Source: Pseudomonadota bacterium (GTDB lineage Bacteria; BMS3Abin14). Taken from it: a stretch of DNA of 5,339 nucleotides. Under the pieces are notes generated by a model. It worked only from the letters and a program-made list of their open reading frames with translations. It was not told where the DNA came from and did not search any database. A program made the position numbers and the translations under genes. Of this stretch, positions 1-5,339 are shown piece after piece. How positions within the stretch are numbered: position 1 is the first letter of the stretch; each line of letters opens with the position of its first letter. The stretch spans positions 1 to 5,339 of the forward strand of contig QIFJ01000172.1 of NCBI GenBank assembly GCA_003229755.1, written 5' to 3'.

Positions 1-35
1 CCAGTTTTGGCATAGAATGAGCTGGAGAAATAGAG

Positions 36-365
36 ATGAAAGACGAAAAAACTAAGTACGAAAAAAGCAGCGGAAACGTATTTGCCGATCTAGGTCTTCC
101 AGAACCGGAAGACCGTATTGCTAAAGCTGAGCTTGCCCGCAATATCAGCAGTATAATCTCCAGGAGAAAGCTGACTCAGAAAGCAGCCGCTGAGCTGCTT
201 AGTATAGATCAACCGAAAGTCTCTGCCCTATTAAGGGGAAAACTGGCCGGTTTTTCTTTAGAGAGGCTTATCCGTTTTCTGAATGTACTGGGGCGGGATG
301 TTGAGATAATGGTCAAGCCGAAGCCATCTCGCCGAGCACACGCGAAGTTTTCCGTGGCTTCTTGA
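36..365 (+). CDS. XRE-family HTH antitoxin (HigA-like)
   Basis: This is a complete 109-residue DNA-binding protein of the type that forms the antitoxin half of HigBA/RelE-like toxin-antitoxin pairs. It neutralises a partner mRNA-cleaving toxin and represses its own operon. Residues 11-30 carry the family's opening (SSGNVFADLGLPEPED). A helix-turn-helix spans about 44-70, with LTQKAAAELLSIDQPKVSAL holding the two helices, and residues 72-93 (GFSLERLIRFLNVLGRDVEI) form the conserved C-terminal segment. The ATG is supported by GGAG at 24-27, eight bases upstream. In this family the toxin gene usually lies directly upstream; here only 35 bases precede the start, so the partner would be off the left edge. 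A basic open frame that runs in from the edge and stops at 53-55, overlapping this gene, or a frame stopping at 16-18, could be its tail, but neither can be identified. The gene is convergent with the next one. The family call is firm; the pairing is inferred. Confidence 0.88.
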   Translation: MKDEKTKYEKSSGNVFADLGLPEPEDRIAKAELARNISSIISRRKLTQKAAAELLSIDQPKVSALLRGKLAGFSLERLIRFLNVLGRDVEIMVKPKPSRRAHAKFSVAS

Positions 366-412
366 ATGGAGGTGAGATCAATTGTTTTCCCCCATAAAAT
401 AACCCCACTCCG

Positions 413-440
413 TTGACATAGTTCGTCTTCCCGGCACAAT
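413..440 (+). promoter_or_regulatory. Possible sigma70-type promoter pointing into the 262-residue gene (antisense)
   Basis: A perfect -35 hexamer TTGACA lies at 413-418, then a 16-base gap and CACAAT at 435-440, which matches four of six consensus positions. It sits in the 81-base gap between the two convergent genes. It would start transcription near 447, running antisense through the 447-1235 gene. No plus-strand gene follows it. It may be a chance match or may make an antisense RNA. Confidence 0.25.
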
Positions 441-446
441 CACCCT

Positions 447-1235
447 CTACGACGGCCAAACCCGCACTGCTCCACCCATGGACCCAGATCCTATCCAAAC
501 CTCTTTGAAAACAGGTGGTTCGTGTTGTAGTGCTTCGATGATTCCAGGGATGTCTCCGGTTTCTGATGTTGGGCCATTCTGTAATTCAACCAGCAGTATA
601 AGATCCTCGGGGTTTGAATAGTACTTGTCTGCTTTTTTTTGGATTGCTTCCAAAGTGAGGGTTTTTATCCATTCGTCTTGAACACAAAACGCCACGCTTG
701 GGCCAGCTACATTTCTCTCATACTCCTTGTTGATGAATTTCACCCTCACTTTGGTAAAAGCATTAGCAATCAGTTCCCCGCATAAATCTTCCAATTCGAA
801 ATAATCGAATCCATGCTCTTTGACACCATTTAACCTCAACCCCTTTATACGCTCTTCCAGACAAGTCCATAAATCATCAACTAACCTTATCCTTGCATGC
901 TTTTTCTTAGGCAAATTATCTATTGTAGTAAGTACTGAAAGGAAAAAATCCTTCTTCAGTCCACTTTTGTCTACCGCCTTTTGGAGTGTCTCACGAATCT
1001 CAAAAAATGCTATTTCCGAGTGATGACGTAGCCCCCAATCAGGATCTGCGAGCAAGTGTTGAATCTCCTCCTGCATATTTCCATCAGAATCAAGAAGACG
1101 CATATCGACATCGGTGTGCTGCTCTTCAAGTATCTCCTCAATATAATCTGTCCCATAAAAAGCATTATACGAGTCTCTGAATAACTCAGCTAGCCAAACA
1201 GGAACATCACCGGGTCTTTCGGTTCTGTTACTCAT
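447..1235 (-). CDS. Hypothetical protein, 262 residues, possibly PD-(D/E)XK nuclease-like
   Basis: I do not recognise this family with confidence. The protein is acidic and soluble, with no signal peptide or membrane segment. Residues 36-62 read like a PD-(D/E)XK core: acidic DVD at 42-44, a strand-turn (MRLLDSDGN), then EIQ at 57-59 at roughly the place of the E-x-K motif, though Gln replaces Lys. The C-terminal part (AIQKKADKYY at 197-206, LILLVELQN at 212-220, FKEVWIGS at 243-250) resembles the closing strands of small uncharacterised nuclease-like proteins in which a helix with a K..KY pattern precedes a hydrophobic strand. That likeness is from memory and needs a profile search. The ATG at 1235 is chosen because no other start codon lies in frame back to the stop at 1299-1301, and GGA at 1242-1244 gives a six-base spacing. 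It follows the nuclease-helicase gene on the same strand and is probably part of the same functional unit. Confidence 0.75.
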   Translation of the reverse strand: MSNRTERPGDVPVWLAELFRDSYNAFYGTDYIEEILEEQHTDVDMRLLDSDGNMQEEIQHLLADPDWGLRHHSEIAFFEIRETLQKAVDKSGLKKDFFLSVLTTIDNLPKKKHARIRLVDDLWTCLEERIKGLRLNGVKEHGFDYFELEDLCGELIANAFTKVRVKFINKEYERNVAGPSVAFCVQDEWIKTLTLEAIQKKADKYYSNPEDLILLVELQNGPTSETGDIPGIIEALQHEPPVFKEVWIGSGSMGGAVRVWPS

Positions 1236-1262
1236 TTCATTTCCAATCCGGCATTGTGTATG

Positions 1263-1293
1263 CTTTGACCTTCCACCTCCAAACAGGTCAAAG
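1263..1293. promoter_or_regulatory. Perfect 9-bp inverted repeat upstream of the 262-residue gene
   Basis: CTTTGACCT at 1263-1271 and AGGTCAAAG at 1285-1293 are perfect reverse complements separated by 13 bases, so the arm centres are 22 bases apart, about two helical turns. The site lies 27 bases upstream of the ATG at 1235 and inside the helicase/262-residue-gene spacer. No T-run follows on either strand, so it is not a standard intrinsic terminator. An operator for a dimeric regulator or an mRNA hairpin are both possible. Directly beside it AAGATCC occurs twice (1291-1297 and 1301-1307), ten bases apart. Confidence 0.45.
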
Positions 1294-1322
1294 ATCCGTT
1301 AAGATCCAAGGAGCCAGACCCG

Positions 1323-1391
1323 TCATTTCTCCTTCTTGCTCGTACCTAGCCAGTCAGGCCAACTGATCCAGCCGTTACCCCTGTAGGACCT
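1323..1391 (-). pseudogene. In-frame C-terminal continuation of the helicase beyond its TAA stop
   Basis: Reading on in the helicase frame past the TAA at 1392-1394 gives 22 sense codons and then TGA at 1323-1325. The translation opens RSYRGNGW, continues ISWPDWLGT and ends SKKEK. This is the missing second half of the sixth repeat: the Tyr, GW and DWLGT positions all match the five complete repeats. If the TAA counts as one residue, the Asp of DWLGT is at 1081, exactly 71 after the Asp at 1010. The stop occupies a variable position (D, D, R, N and G in the other five repeats), so a one-base change from GAA, AAA or CAA explains it. The basic SKKEK end looks like a natural C-terminus. The relationship is seen directly; whether it is mutation, assembly error or read-through is not. 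Confidence 0.85.
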
Positions 1392-2597
1392 TTAAGGATT
1401 AGTGGGGATACTGATCGGCAAGCTTCCTTTTTCTGGCAGTTCACCCTTGGTGAATTTTCTCCATTCAGTTTCACTTTTTAAGCCTAGTCCCCCGGCGAAC
1501 TTTCTTGCCTCCTTGAAGGACCGGAATTGCCGTAACTGTGGTGCAAGAGTCCCGGTACCCAGCCAATCGCCCATTCCTATCCAACCCTTATCCTTATAAA
1601 CCCTTCCCGGACCTGCTGGTATATCATCCGGCAAACTTCCTTTTTCTGGCAGTTTACCCTTGGTGAATTTTCTCCATTCAGTTTCACTTTTTAAGTTTAG
1701 ATCTCTGGCAAATCTTCTCGCCTCCTCAAAAGGTCTGTATTCTCTTAATCGAGCGGCAATAGTCCCGGTACCCAACCAATCACCCATTCCCATCCAGCCT
1801 CGGTCTTTATAGGTCTGGTTTGGATTGGCGGGTATATCCTCTGGCAAACTCCCTTTTTTCGGGAACTCACCCTTGCAGAACTTTCTCCACTCGGCATTAC
1901 TAGTTAATTTAAGGTTTCTGGCGAACTCTCTTGCCTCCCCGAATGGGCGGTATTGCCGTAAATTAGATGCAATAGTACCGGTGCCCAGCCAGTCACCCCA
2001 ACTCATCCAGCCCTGGTCTAGGTATAGAATGCGTGGAGCTATGGGTATATCTTCTGGCAAGTGCCCTTTTTCCGGCAGTTCACCCCTGCAGAACTTATAC
2101 CACTCGTTCACATTTATTAAGCCTAGCCCTCTGGCGAACTTTCTTGCCTCCCTGAAGGGCATGTATTGCCGGAAACGATAGGCAATAGTCCCGGTACCCA
2201 ACCAGTCACCCATGCCTATCCACCCCTGATCTTTATAGGTATTGTCTGGCTTGTTAGGTATGTCCTCTGGCAATGTCCCTTTTTCCGACAACTCATCCTT
2301 GCAGAATTTTTTCCATTCAGCCCCATTTTTTAACCCCAGTTTTCTAGCAAAAGCTCTTGCTTCCTTAAAGGGCCTATATTCCCTTAACTGAGTTGCAACT
2401 GTCCCTGTACCCAGCCAGTCACCTATGCCCATCCATCCTTGATCATTGTACGTCTTGTCTGGGTTTGAGGGAATATCCTCTGGCAAACTCCCTTTTTCCG
2501 ATAAGTCATCTTTGCAGAATCTTCTCCACTCACTTTGATTCTTTAAGTTTAGCCCTCTGGCGAACTCCCTTGCCTCCCTTGCATCCTCAAAAGGTCG
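1323..2597 (-). repeat. Array of six 71-residue (213-bp) repeats in the helicase C-terminus, INT_rpt-like
   Basis: The consensus unit is RPFxEARxFARxLxLKxxxEW, then RxFCKGxLPEKGSLPEDIP, NPxxTYKDQGW and GMGDWLGTGT, closing with LRQY. Units by residue: 667-740 (three extra residues, EDAREAR at its start), 741-811, 812-882, 883-953, 954-1024, and 1025 onward. On the DNA they lie at 2376-2597, 2163-2375, 1950-2162, 1737-1949, 1524-1736 and 1323-1523, the last interrupted by the stop at 1392-1394. The Asp of DWLGT recurs at 726, 797, 868, 939 and 1010, a strict 71-residue period. The pattern matches my recollection of the Pfam phage-integrase repeat unit (INT_rpt), whose function is not established. 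A role in binding DNA or an assembly partner is inference. Confidence 0.85.
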
Positions 2598-4595
2598 CCA
2601 TGAAAGCTTCGCTAAGCGTGACCATAAATGTAGCTCGATAGAATTGAGAAAACTTTCAGAGTCAATCTGCATTCCGATAGGAATATCAATATCAACTACT
2701 TTATCGCCACTCCTTCTTTGTTTCCCTTCTGATATTGAACGGAAGTATTCAACAATCCTTTCATCATTGGCTGCTAGTGCTTTTAAGGTAATGAGAACGG
2801 TATCGAAGACTGTTTTCTGAGCCAGACCTATCTCCGACGCTCCATCCTCAATTAGCACTGGGATAAGGATGTACCCGAACTTCTTCCCATCAGAAGGGCG
2901 CAAGGCCCTTCCAACAGCCTGAACTATATCGACCTGGCTTTTTCTTGGGTCGGCAAAGATAATGCAATCGATATTTGGCACATCGACCCCTTCTGTTAAG
3001 CATCTGGCATTTGTGACCAATGCCCTATCAGATGCTTCAAATTCATCCATTATCTTACTGCGTACAGACGTGGGGACTTTTCCTGATACATGGAACGAAG
3101 ACAGTCCACCAAACTCAGGAAAGGTTTCTGTAATTGAGTCCTGGGTCTTTTTGAAAGCAACGGCTCGGGCAATACTACTGTGAAATGATACAGCGTGTTT
3201 GATGGGATGTTTCTTTATGGCCTTTCGTAATGCCACAGCTCCTGCAAGCATCTCAGCCTCAAGCCTCTCATCCCATTTACCCTTATCTGGTCGAACAAGG
3301 ACGTTCTTATTAAGCAGTTCTTCCACTTCTTCATTTGTAATGCCGATGGTGATGATCTTGTAGTCACTCAGTATCGGAGGCTTTGCTTCCAGGGCTGACT
3401 TGAAGGAAAGTAACTCAAATGTGTCACCGTATAGATCAGGATCATCCATGCTGACAAGTTGTTCACTTCGTCCTGCATATCGGCGTTCAGTAGCGGTCAT
3501 GAAGGTTCGCTTTCTTATCTTGATGTTCTCATCAGACAACAGCCATGCGAAGGTGCTGTCCTTCCTGCCAACAGTTTTATGAGCTTCATCCATTATGCCC
3601 AGATCAAAGGTGGTTCCTGATAACTTCGCTCCCTTTGCTGTTGCCTCACCACTCTGGTAGGTGGTGAATACTACTGTACGTCCCTTCTTTCTTCTCTTTA
3701 GCCAAGTGGCTATTTCCTTTGCATCAGTGTGTACATGGACACCAAGGTCTTGTACGAAAACGGCAGCGTCATCACCTCCAATATCCTTTACGGTTTTGTC
3801 ACTGCAGACACAGATCCAGTTGACTTCAGTACCGTTAGCAACTGATTCTCTGGTCCACACTTCCAAGGTCTGTTTGATCAGGGCCAAGCTGGGAACTGCT
3901 ACAAGAATCTTTCGAGCATTCAGAGCATCGGCTATCCAATACCCTGTGAGGCTCTTTCCAGTCCCACAGGGCATGATCATCTTTCCACGGGAGTTCCTCT
4001 CAGCCTTGAAGTGTTGTACAGCGTTCTCTATGGCCTCGTCCTGATGCTTTCTCGGCTTTAGTGGAGTGAGGGGTCTAGCTTTGCCAGCAAGATGTTTATG
4101 AAGGCCAGAAAAGAACCCAGAGTCCAAACCCCGCCATTCATCTCCGGCACAAAACGTGAGCCTGTCCCCATACATTCTCAGTTTGTGGCTGAATCTGTCA
4201 GCTGTAGTACAGACTAGAGCAAGGTCGATCCCTTTGCAGATAGCAAAGGCAAGGTCAGTAAATGTGCTGAGTTCCTTGCGAGTCAGGGAGTGGGATTCGT
4301 CTTCTCGATACTTACATTGGATAGCCCAATATTCACCTTCTTTTGTCTGGGCTAGCAGGTCTATACCCTCATCTGATCCAGGGAGGTTGAGCTTCTTGTG
4401 AACAGAAGGCGGTACCTCCCCATTATTCAGATTCCAGACGTGCTTTAGTTTGGTGGCGTACTTAGGATCAAGCTGAAGGTAATACTTGGAAAGGGCCTCG
4501 AAGCAATCCCCCTTCTCTTTATTGGAAAGAGAGGAGAGGTGTTTTCTGTATTCCTTCCACGTCTTTGACTTACGGAGTATCGTTTCAGGTTTCAA
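1392..4595 (-). CDS. Mrr-type nuclease / SF2 DEAH helicase fusion with C-terminal repeat array
   Basis: This 1067-residue protein should translocate on or unwind DNA using ATP and cut it with a fused nuclease. Residues 25-130 form an Mrr-like PD-(D/E)XK domain: KGDCFE with E33, DEGIDLLA with D79, and QCK with Q93 and K95. The helicase follows: Q185, Walker A PCGTGKS at 209-215, motif Ia VAVPSLAL at 232-239, DEAH at 336-339, TAT at 367-369, motif V TEGVDVPNID at 534-543 and motif VI QAVGRALR at 559-566. All motifs are intact. Residues 667 onward are 71-residue repeats. No methyltransferase motif (NPPY-like) is visible, unlike Type ISP enzymes such as LlaGI, whose front half it resembles. The start is TTG: no ATG or GTG lies in frame back to the stop at 4623-4625, and the following residues match a normal Mrr-family N-terminus. 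It stops early inside repeat six. It probably works with the 262-residue gene downstream. Domain calls are firm; an anti-phage role is inferred. Confidence 0.92.
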   Translation of the reverse strand: MKPETILRKSKTWKEYRKHLSSLSNKEKGDCFEALSKYYLQLDPKYATKLKHVWNLNNGEVPPSVHKKLNLPGSDEGIDLLAQTKEGEYWAIQCKYREDESHSLTRKELSTFTDLAFAICKGIDLALVCTTADRFSHKLRMYGDRLTFCAGDEWRGLDSGFFSGLHKHLAGKARPLTPLKPRKHQDEAIENAVQHFKAERNSRGKMIMPCGTGKSLTGYWIADALNARKILVAVPSLALIKQTLEVWTRESVANGTEVNWICVCSDKTVKDIGGDDAAVFVQDLGVHVHTDAKEIATWLKRRKKGRTVVFTTYQSGEATAKGAKLSGTTFDLGIMDEAHKTVGRKDSTFAWLLSDENIKIRKRTFMTATERRYAGRSEQLVSMDDPDLYGDTFELLSFKSALEAKPPILSDYKIITIGITNEEVEELLNKNVLVRPDKGKWDERLEAEMLAGAVALRKAIKKHPIKHAVSFHSSIARAVAFKKTQDSITETFPEFGGLSSFHVSGKVPTSVRSKIMDEFEASDRALVTNARCLTEGVDVPNIDCIIFADPRKSQVDIVQAVGRALRPSDGKKFGYILIPVLIEDGASEIGLAQKTVFDTVLITLKALAANDERIVEYFRSISEGKQRRSGDKVVDIDIPIGMQIDSESFLNSIELHLWSRLAKLSWRPFEDAREAREFARGLNLKNQSEWRRFCKDDLSEKGSLPEDIPSNPDKTYNDQGWMGIGDWLGTGTVATQLREYRPFKEARAFARKLGLKNGAEWKKFCKDELSEKGTLPEDIPNKPDNTYKDQGWIGMGDWLGTGTIAYRFRQYMPFREARKFARGLGLINVNEWYKFCRGELPEKGHLPEDIPIAPRILYLDQGWMSWGDWLGTGTIASNLRQYRPFGEAREFARNLKLTSNAEWRKFCKGEFPKKGSLPEDIPANPNQTYKDRGWMGMGDWLGTGTIAARLREYRPFEEARRFARDLNLKSETEWRKFTKGKLPEKGSLPDDIPAGPGRVYKDKGWIGMGDWLGTGTLAPQLRQFRSFKEARKFAGGLGLKSETEWRKFTKGELPEKGSLPISIPTNP

Positions 4596-4626
4596 AAACC
4601 CCCCGTTGCACCGATGGACAGACTAC

Positions 4627-4654
4627 ATGGTAGGGGGTCGAGAAATCAAGTCAA
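4627..4654 (-). promoter_or_regulatory. Possible sigma70-type promoter of the nuclease-helicase gene
   Basis: On the minus strand TTGACT (4654-4649, five of six matches to the -35 consensus) is followed after 16 bases by TACCAT (4632-4627, four of six matches to the -10 consensus). Transcription would begin near 4619, leaving a leader of about 25 bases before the TTG start. The position is right for this gene, but the -35 lies inside a repeat-like segment, so the match could be fortuitous. Confidence 0.4.
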
Positions 4655-4717
4655 GAGGGGTCAGAGTAAGCTTGTCTTCGAGTTACAGAAACTCACCCTC
4701 TCCTAACCTCTCCCGGG

Positions 4718-4732
4718 CCGGCCCATGGCCGG
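4718..4732. repeat. GC-rich palindrome after the first direct-repeat copy
   Basis: CCGGCC at 4718-4723 and GGCCGG at 4727-4732 form a 6-bp stem around the three bases CAT. The preceding GGCCGGCC is itself palindromic. No T-run follows on either strand, so terminator function is unsupported. Confidence 0.5.
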
Positions 4733-4759
4733 AGTCCCAAGTCCCAGGACCCAAGACCC
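4732..4759. repeat. Four degenerate 7-bp tandem units
   Basis: Consecutive heptamers GAGTCCC, AAGTCCC, AGGACCC and AAGACCC lie head to tail between the two 32-bp direct-repeat copies. The pattern suggests slippage-driven expansion, a minisatellite-like tract. Its copy number may vary between strains; no function is evident. Confidence 0.55.
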
Positions 4760-4786
4760 ATATTACAGCAACTCACCCTCACCTAA

Positions 4787-4807
4787 CCTCTCCCCTCTAG
4801 GGAGAGG
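4787..4807. repeat. 8-bp stem hairpin at the end of the second direct-repeat copy
   Basis: CCTCTCCC at 4787-4794 pairs perfectly with GGGAGAGG at 4800-4807 around the five-base loop CTCTA. It lies about 95 bases beyond the stop of the membrane-protein gene on the minus strand. It could end that transcript or protect its 3' end, but there is no U-run, so I class it as a palindromic intergenic repeat and not as a terminator. Confidence 0.55.
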
Positions 4808-4902
4808 AATTCATGCCAAATCACTGTGGTCAAGGCTCTTATCTCTTCAGATGAAACCCAATCCATCACCTGCCATTCTTTTGCCTTTGAACTGTTCACA
4901 AC

Positions 4903-5339
4903 CTATAGCCTATAGCCCGCTCTTATCCCCTTCACCCATTTATAGATAAAGGCCCCCAATCCAAATGTAAATCCGATCAAGAACAGGTACCAGGGAAAGT
5001 GCTGCGGAACAGTCTGCCGGATCACGGCCTGACCCGGGATAAGGAACGAGACGACAATGATCATACCGGCGGCGATCTCCAGCAGCATGAAACCGGGACC
5101 CAGGTCCAGGGGTTTGTCCTGTTCGTTTCGGGTGAGGATGGCGGTACCCGCCCAGATCAGTCCCACGGAGACAACAACGGGTGCCCACACCGGTCCCACC
5201 CAGGGGAAAGGCACCAGGAAGAGGATGTCCCATTCAGCCAGGCTTGCTGGCCAGTTCAGGATAGCCTTCAGGAAGACATAGTAGAAGATATCCCAGATAC
5301 CGAACAGGACCATGAAGGCGGCAAGCTTGCACTGGAATC
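4903..5339 (-). CDS. Multi-pass membrane protein of unknown function, N-terminus off the window
   Basis: The open frame runs in from the right edge, so only the C-terminal part is seen. There is a Met at 5313, but eight further in-frame codons (FQCKLAAF) continue upstream without a stop, so that Met is probably internal. Counting from it, hydrophobic segments lie at about 1-19 (partly, with aromatic GIWDIFYYVFL), 29-60, 75-93 and 108-127, the hallmark of an integral membrane protein. A proline- and tryptophan-rich stretch, FLVPFPWVGPVWAPV at 32-46, may be a re-entrant or kinked helix. A charged loop (TRNEQDKPLD, 61-70) separates two segments, and the tail KWVKGIRAGYR is basic, consistent with a cytoplasmic C-terminus. 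No catalytic motif is visible and I do not recognise a named family. It is probably host background rather than part of the nuclease-helicase unit, from which 307 bases of repeats separate it. Confidence 0.8.
   Translation of the reverse strand, partial: FQCKLAAFMVLFGIWDIFYYVFLKAILNWPASLAEWDILFLVPFPWVGPVWAPVVVSVGLIWAGTAILTRNEQDKPLDLGPGFMLLEIAAGMIIVVSFLIPGQAVIRQTVPQHFPWYLFLIGFTFGLGAFIYKWVKGIRAGYRL

Larger units (their letters stand above)
4683..4794. repeat. Pair of 32-bp direct repeats, 80 bases apart
   Basis: Positions 4683-4714 and 4763-4794 share 30 of 32 bases; both contain AACTCACCCTC followed by CCTAACCTCTCCC. They look like two copies of a dispersed intergenic repeat. This CCCTC/CTCTCCC type with a GGGAGAGG counterpart is widespread between genes in many bacteria, as I recall it. 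No coding capacity is evident. Confidence 0.7.
4596..4902. other. Intergenic region with repeats, no gene
   Basis: About 300 bases separate the helicase start from the end of the membrane-protein gene. No frame here looks coding. It holds a possible helicase promoter, two GGGGTC-containing segments 23 bases apart (4634-4639 and 4657-4662), a pair of 32-bp direct repeats, two short hairpins and a run of 7-bp units. GGGGTCAGAGTA at 4657-4668 resembles sequences I recall from REP elements near Y1-type transposases, but no transposase is present. I see nothing in 4808-4901. Confidence 0.7.

Noticed and set aside
1..55. C-terminal tail of the HigB-type toxin
   Set aside because: Two frames run in from the edge (stops at 16-18 and 53-55), but too few residues remain to recognise either as a toxin.
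313..498. Minus-strand frame overlapping the end of the 262-residue gene and the antitoxin gene
   Set aside because: It overlaps two better-supported genes and shows no recognisable motif. A frameshift joining it to the 262-residue gene was considered, but that gene's own ending (VRVWPS) is reasonable.
1323..2597. Regularly spaced repeats that might suggest a CRISPR array
   Set aside because: The period is 213 bp, a whole number of codons, and the repeats are diverged coding sequence rather than short identical repeats with unique spacers.
1402..2641. Several plus-strand open frames opposite the helicase repeat region, with recurring serine- and proline-rich motifs
   Set aside because: Their repeated motifs are antisense images of the 71-residue repeats. 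They lack start signals and the minus-strand frame carries clear, conserved protein motifs.
1392..4595. Complete Type ISP restriction-modification enzyme
   Set aside because: The nuclease and helicase parts fit, but no adenine methyltransferase motif is present, and the C-terminus is a repeat array rather than a methyltransferase and target-recognition domain.
4787..4807. Intrinsic terminator for the membrane-protein gene
   Set aside because: The stem is good, but no T-run follows on the minus or plus strand.
4486..4949. Plus-strand open frames across the intergenic repeats
   Set aside because: Their composition follows the CTCACCCTC-type repeats, they overlap the helicase start or the end of the membrane-protein gene, and no ribosome-binding or domain signal is visible.
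4940..5233. Second minus-strand frame inside the membrane-protein gene
   Set aside because: It is Gly/Pro/Arg-rich with no family likeness and lies within the frame that encodes clear membrane segments.

Overview
This is bacterial DNA, organism not identifiable from the sequence. Coding density, promoter-like sites and short intergenic spacers are bacterial. The clutter of short degenerate repeats between genes suits an environmental bacterium with a repeat-rich genome, but I would not name a phylum. The window looks like an accessory, defence-type segment bordered on the right by a more ordinary membrane-protein gene.

Layout, left to right. (1) 36-365, plus strand: a complete small XRE/HigA-type antitoxin whose toxin partner probably lies just off the left edge. 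(2) 447-1235, minus strand: a 262-residue protein of unknown function, convergent with the antitoxin, with weak hints of a PD-(D/E)XK nuclease-like N-terminus. (3) 1236-1322: a short spacer with a perfect 9-bp inverted repeat. (4) 1392-4595, minus strand: the centrepiece, a 1067-residue protein with an N-terminal Mrr-type nuclease domain, a complete SF2 (DEAH) helicase core and a C-terminal array of 71-residue repeats resembling the phage-integrase repeat unit. (5) 4596-4902: about 300 bases without a gene, holding a possible promoter for the helicase and a cluster of direct repeats, hairpins and 7-bp tandem units. (6) 4903 to the right edge, minus strand: the C-terminal part of a multi-pass membrane protein.

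The most notable observation is that the helicase gene stops at a TAA inside its sixth repeat. The same frame then continues for 22 sense codons that restore the missing half of that repeat (Tyr, GW, DWLGT) before a TGA at 1323-1325. The DWLGT motif falls exactly 71 codons after the previous one if the TAA is counted as one residue. The intact gene was therefore probably 1090 codons long, and this copy carries a point nonsense mutation, a sequencing error or a read-through stop.

Taken together, the nuclease-helicase and the 262-residue protein look like a two-gene minus-strand unit that could act on foreign DNA. The combination resembles the front half of single-chain Type ISP restriction enzymes, but has no methyltransferase and carries a repeat array where the methyltransferase and target-recognition parts would be. 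A defence role is inference from domain content and from the neighbouring toxin-antitoxin gene.
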